A stretch of 64,000 nucleotides of DNA from NCBI GenBank assembly GCA_017502125.1, contig JAFVVN010000009.1, positions 1 through 64,000 of the forward strand. Direction: 5' to 3'. Numbering within the stretch: position 1 is the stretch's first letter; each line of letters starts with the position of its first letter. This document shows, piece after piece, positions 60,901-64,000 of the stretch. A program made the position numbers and the translations under genes. Under the pieces are notes generated by a model. It saw nothing but the letters and a program-made list of their open reading frames with translations, searched no databases and was not told where the DNA came from. This DNA is from Bacteroidales bacterium (GTDB taxonomy: Bacteria; Bacteroidota; Bacteroidia; Bacteroidales; UBA932).

Positions 60901-63900
60901 TTGAAAATATTCTGGCTGACCGTGGTTTCCACACTCGCCATCGTATTTGCGGCATCGCTTGCATTGCAGCTTCCGCAGGTACAGACTTTCATTGCCGACA
61001 AGGTGGTAAGCACCGTTTCAGACAAGCTTGAGGGAGACATCTACTTCGAAAAGATACACTTCAAGCCATTCACCACCCTCATCCTCAAGAATGTCCGGAT
61101 CACCGACAGGAATCCTGTTCCGAACCCAAGGACAGGTGAACAGGTAGACACCTTCTTCACAGCCCAATATATCATTGCAAGGTTCACTCTTGAGGGATTG
61201 TTCCGGCAGAACGGACTTCATCTTGACAAGGTATTCCTGAGCAACGCGCAGATGAATCTCGTGCTGGAGGACCGCCCCGACATGGGAGACGGAGACAAGT
61301 CCGGAGAATGCCTCACCAGAATCTTCGGCATAAAGAAGACCGGCGGGAAGACATACAGCGAGAAGGAACTTTTCCATATCAGGAAGGTGGAAATCCACAA
61401 CATGGGCTTCCATATGTTCAACCATAAGGAAGAAGAAATCAAGTTCGAAGGTGGCATCAACTGGAACGACATGGATATCAGGAACATCAATATAAATGCT
61501 CATGATCTCCGGTTCAAGGGAGGAATCATGGACGGAATCCTCGAGAAAGCCACATTCATGGAAAAGAGCGGATGGGAATGCCTGTCCATCTCAGGAAACG
61601 CCAAGGTGGGAAGAGGCAAGGCCATCATAAGCGACCTGAACCTGAAGGACAGATGGTCTGAACTGCACCTCCCGCTGTACATGATGAGTTTCGAATCGTC
61701 CAATGATTTCTCCGACTACATCTCAAAGGTGAAGATGGACGGCGAGATAGCTCCGAGCCTTCTGGACTTCCGCACATTGCAGTATTTTGCACCACAACTG
61801 GGAGACAACAGGCTCAAGGCAAGGGTGTCCGGAAGCATGTCCGGATTCGTGGATGACTTCACGGTGAGCAACGTGTCAGTGGCCTCATGTGCCGGCGGTT
61901 TCTCGGGAACCGTGAGCGGAAGGATGACAGGACTTCCTGAAATAGAACAGACAAGGATTGATGCAAGACTAAGCAAATGCATCATCACCGCCGACGGGCT
62001 GGGCAAGTTCATAAGCGAATGGAGCGAGGGTAAAGAACTGGATATGAGCAGATTCGCAAAAGGAATCTCCTTTGCTGTATATGGAAGGGCAAGAGGACTT
62101 CTCGATCACCTCAGCACCAGCGTGAACATTTCATCACTTATAGGAAAGGCGAATGCCAGCCTTCAGCTGGACAACATAATCACAGACAGCAGACCGTTCG
62201 GAATCTCAGGTACAGTATCCACCGTCGATCTTGATGCCGGCAGAATCATCGGAACCGATCTTGTGCATCAGGTGAGCATGGAGAGCGGCTTCAAAGCGAA
62301 GCTGGGCAGAAATCTGGACTTCCCTGAGGTGGTGCTGGACTCACTCAAGGTGGACAGACTCCTTCTCAACGGATATGACTACAGAAGCCTGGCAGCGACC
62401 GGCGAAGTGGCATCAAAGACATTCACAGGCAAGGTCATATGCAACGACCCGAGCCTGAACTTCCTTTTTGACGGAAACGTTGCACTGGCACCTGAGGACG
62501 GAAATGCAAAATATGATTTTCTCATCGACATATCCCACGCCGACCTTCATGCCATGAACATAGACAAGAGGGGGAAATCTGAAGTCAGACTCCGCACGGA
62601 GGCGGATGTGAAGAGTCTTGGTGGAGGTGAACTGGTGGGAAATATCGACATAACTGACATGTCTCTTGCTAACTCCGAGGGCAAATATGACATAGGTGAC
62701 CTGAACCTAAGGTCACTCGGGCGCGATGATGATTTCAAGGTAAGTTTCACTTCATCATTTGCAGAAGGCACGTACACAGGAACGGCTCCGGTGACCCAGT
62801 TCGTAAAGGATGCCCAGGGGATCACATTCACCAGAGAGCTCCCGGCTCTTTTCAGGAATGCGGAATACGAGTGGACAGGCAACGTCTACAATGTGGACTT
62901 CAAGTTCAACAATATGATTGACCTTCTGGCCTTTGCCCTGCCGGGACTGTATATAGAATCAGGAACATCCCTCACTGCCGGCATAGACAAGGAGGGGCTG
63001 CTCAAGGGACATATAAATTCAGGACGACTTGCCTTCAAGAAACATTATCTCAAAGGGTTTTCAGCAGAGGTAAACAATCTGGATGACAATCTTACGGGAG
63101 ACATCCTGTGCGATGAGATCCAGGTTTCGTCACTCAGACTGAGCGACAATCACCTTCAGATCTATGCCAACGACAATCACATAGGAACTGGATACACCTA
63201 TGACAATCACAGCAACCTGACCAACCGTGGAGAATTCGTGGTACACGGAGACCTGAAGAGAGAGAACGACACTCTCGCCCTCGGAATGAACATCATGCAG
63301 TCGGTGCTCTACCTCAATTCAAGAGAATGGAACATACTTCCGTCATCGTTGAAGATCAAAGGCAAGGATATTGACGTGGATTCGTTCTGTCTCAGTTCAG
63401 GAGAAGAGGAAATAAGGATCAGCGGAGCGACATCGGCAACCAGGAAGGACAGTCTCACGTTGAATCTGCAGAGATTCGACATATCCATTCTAAACTCGCT
63501 TCTTCCGGAGTTCGGTCTGAAAGGAGCTCTGAGTGGAGAAGCCCTTCTTACTTCGCCTATGGACAAGATGCAGATAGACGCAGGCCTGCTCTGTGACTCC
63601 ACATATATCGCTGACGTTCCTCTTGGAGTGCTCCAGATAGGAGGTCAATGGATGAACAACGACAAACGACTGCACATCAATCTCCGTAACGATCTGGACG
63701 GCAGGACAAGTGTGATCGCCGACGGAAACATCTTCCCTAAGGAAAGAAAGATAGATGCCAAGGCAGGACTGGACAGACTGAATGTGGGATATATACAACC
63801 GCTTCTGAGAGATATATTCAGCGAAATGGGCGGTTTCATAAGCGGAGGAATAAGTCTGAAGGGGCCGTTCGATAACATGGAGATCAGCAGCATGGGCGGC

Positions 63901-64000
63901 AAACTTGAAGAAGGTCTGCTAAAGATTGCATATACAAATGTTCCGTATTATGCTGACGGAACGTTCCATATCGACAGCAAGGGCGTATACTTTGACGACA
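60901..64000 (+). CDS. TamB/AsmA-like translocation and assembly module protein (3' end outside window)
   Basis: A very long envelope protein open for 1033 codons to the right edge. It begins KIFWLTVVSTLAIVFAASLALQ, a single inner-membrane anchor, followed by VQTFIADKVVSTVSDKLEG and FKPFTTLILKNVRITDR, the normal opening of Bacteroidota TamB/AsmA-like proteins. The rest is beta-helical, with repeated strand patterns (ISGNAKVGRGKAIISDLNL; VSGSMSGFVDDFTVSNVSV). It probably bridges inner and outer membranes for lipid transport or barrel assembly. The only in-frame start after the upstream TAA (60880) is TTG 60901. The DUF490 C-terminal domain must lie beyond the window. Confidence 0.85.
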   Translation, partial: MKIFWLTVVSTLAIVFAASLALQLPQVQTFIADKVVSTVSDKLEGDIYFEKIHFKPFTTLILKNVRITDRNPVPNPRTGEQVDTFFTAQYIIARFTLEGLFRQNGLHLDKVFLSNAQMNLVLEDRPDMGDGDKSGECLTRIFGIKKTGGKTYSEKELFHIRKVEIHNMGFHMFNHKEEEIKFEGGINWNDMDIRNININAHDLRFKGGIMDGILEKATFMEKSGWECLSISGNAKVGRGKAIISDLNLKDRWSELHLPLYMMSFESSNDFSDYISKVKMDGEIAPSLLDFRTLQYFAPQLGDNRLKARVSGSMSGFVDDFTVSNVSVASCAGGFSGTVSGRMTGLPEIEQTRIDARLSKCIITADGLGKFISEWSEGKELDMSRFAKGISFAVYGRARGLLDHLSTSVNISSLIGKANASLQLDNIITDSRPFGISGTVSTVDLDAGRIIGTDLVHQVSMESGFKAKLGRNLDFPEVVLDSLKVDRLLLNGYDYRSLAATGEVASKTFTGKVICNDPSLNFLFDGNVALAPEDGNAKYDFLIDISHADLHAMNIDKRGKSEVRLRTEADVKSLGGGELVGNIDITDMSLANSEGKYDIGDLNLRSLGRDDDFKVSFTSSFAEGTYTGTAPVTQFVKDAQGITFTRELPALFRNAEYEWTGNVYNVDFKFNNMIDLLAFALPGLYIESGTSLTAGIDKEGLLKGHINSGRLAFKKHYLKGFSAEVNNLDDNLTGDILCDEIQVSSLRLSDNHLQIYANDNHIGTGYTYDNHSNLTNRGEFVVHGDLKRENDTLALGMNIMQSVLYLNSREWNILPSSLKIKGKDIDVDSFCLSSGEEEIRISGATSATRKDSLTLNLQRFDISILNSLLPEFGLKGALSGEALLTSPMDKMQIDAGLLCDSTYIADVPLGVLQIGGQWMNNDKRLHINLRNDLDGRTSVIADGNIFPKERKIDAKAGLDRLNVGYIQPLLRDIFSEMGGFISGGISLKGPFDNMEISSMGGKLEEGLLKIAYTNVPYYADGTFHIDSKGVYFDD

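Overview
The window looks like a chromosomal segment of an anaerobic, gut-type member of the Bacteroidales (Bacteroidota). The evidence is a fimbrillin (type V pilus) operon with DUF3575/DUF5119 partners, glutamine synthetase type III, a DUF349 protein, plant-type glutaminyl cyclase and rubrerythrin. At least two dozen genes or RNAs are preceded by the Bacteroidota promoter box TAnnTTTG, in the best cases with TTTG exactly 19 nt upstream, and Shine-Dalgarno sequences are largely absent. Family and genus cannot be read from the sequence alone. No transposase, integrase, phage module or CRISPR array was seen.

Layout. 1-1.8 kb: end of an AT-rich accessory segment (HipA-type kinase end, ComEC-like metallo-beta-lactamase-fold protein) lying against the 3' end of tRNA-Phe. 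2-14.7 kb: core genes (priA, lipid kinase, parA-parB-DUF5683-LysM transglycosylase, helix-hairpin-helix envelope protein, hpt-adk, obgE-PAP2). 14.8-28.5 kb: an eight-gene minus-strand fimbrial operon (DUF3575, DUF5119, a probable major fimbrillin with its own leader, three further fimbrillins, two giant lipoproteins carrying three copies of a shared C-terminal module). 28.8-47.6 kb: tRNA-Cys, rlmI, RNase D-like exonuclease, glnN, aminotransferase, hydrolase, C1 peptidase-pssA, rubrerythrin, nhaC, gapA, surE, lpxB, yggS, yidC, DUF349.

47.7-57.9 kb: trmD; a non-coding stretch with a candidate small RNA and a 253-bp segment bounded by a 20-bp direct repeat; a hypothetical gene; glutaminyl cyclase; a steroid 5-alpha-reductase-like gene paired with an Old Yellow Enzyme-like reductase; rnpB; DUF1846; mnmA; cdd; the SRP RNA; an M64 peptidase. 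57.9-64 kb: a 17-bp tandem repeat, a COG2509 flavoprotein, tsaD, and a TamB/AsmA-like gene running off the right edge.

How the parts work together. Most of the window is housekeeping: replication restart and segregation, nucleotide salvage, tRNA modification, lipid A and phospholipid synthesis, membrane protein insertion, RNase P and SRP. The parts most likely to be adaptive are the fimbrial operon (surface adhesion), the left-edge HipA/MBL segment (toxin or defence type), and the two-gene reductase operon (possible steroid or bile-acid reduction). Small non-coding structures (intercistronic hairpin, palindrome, twin inverted repeats, inserted repeat, minisatellite) are reported separately.
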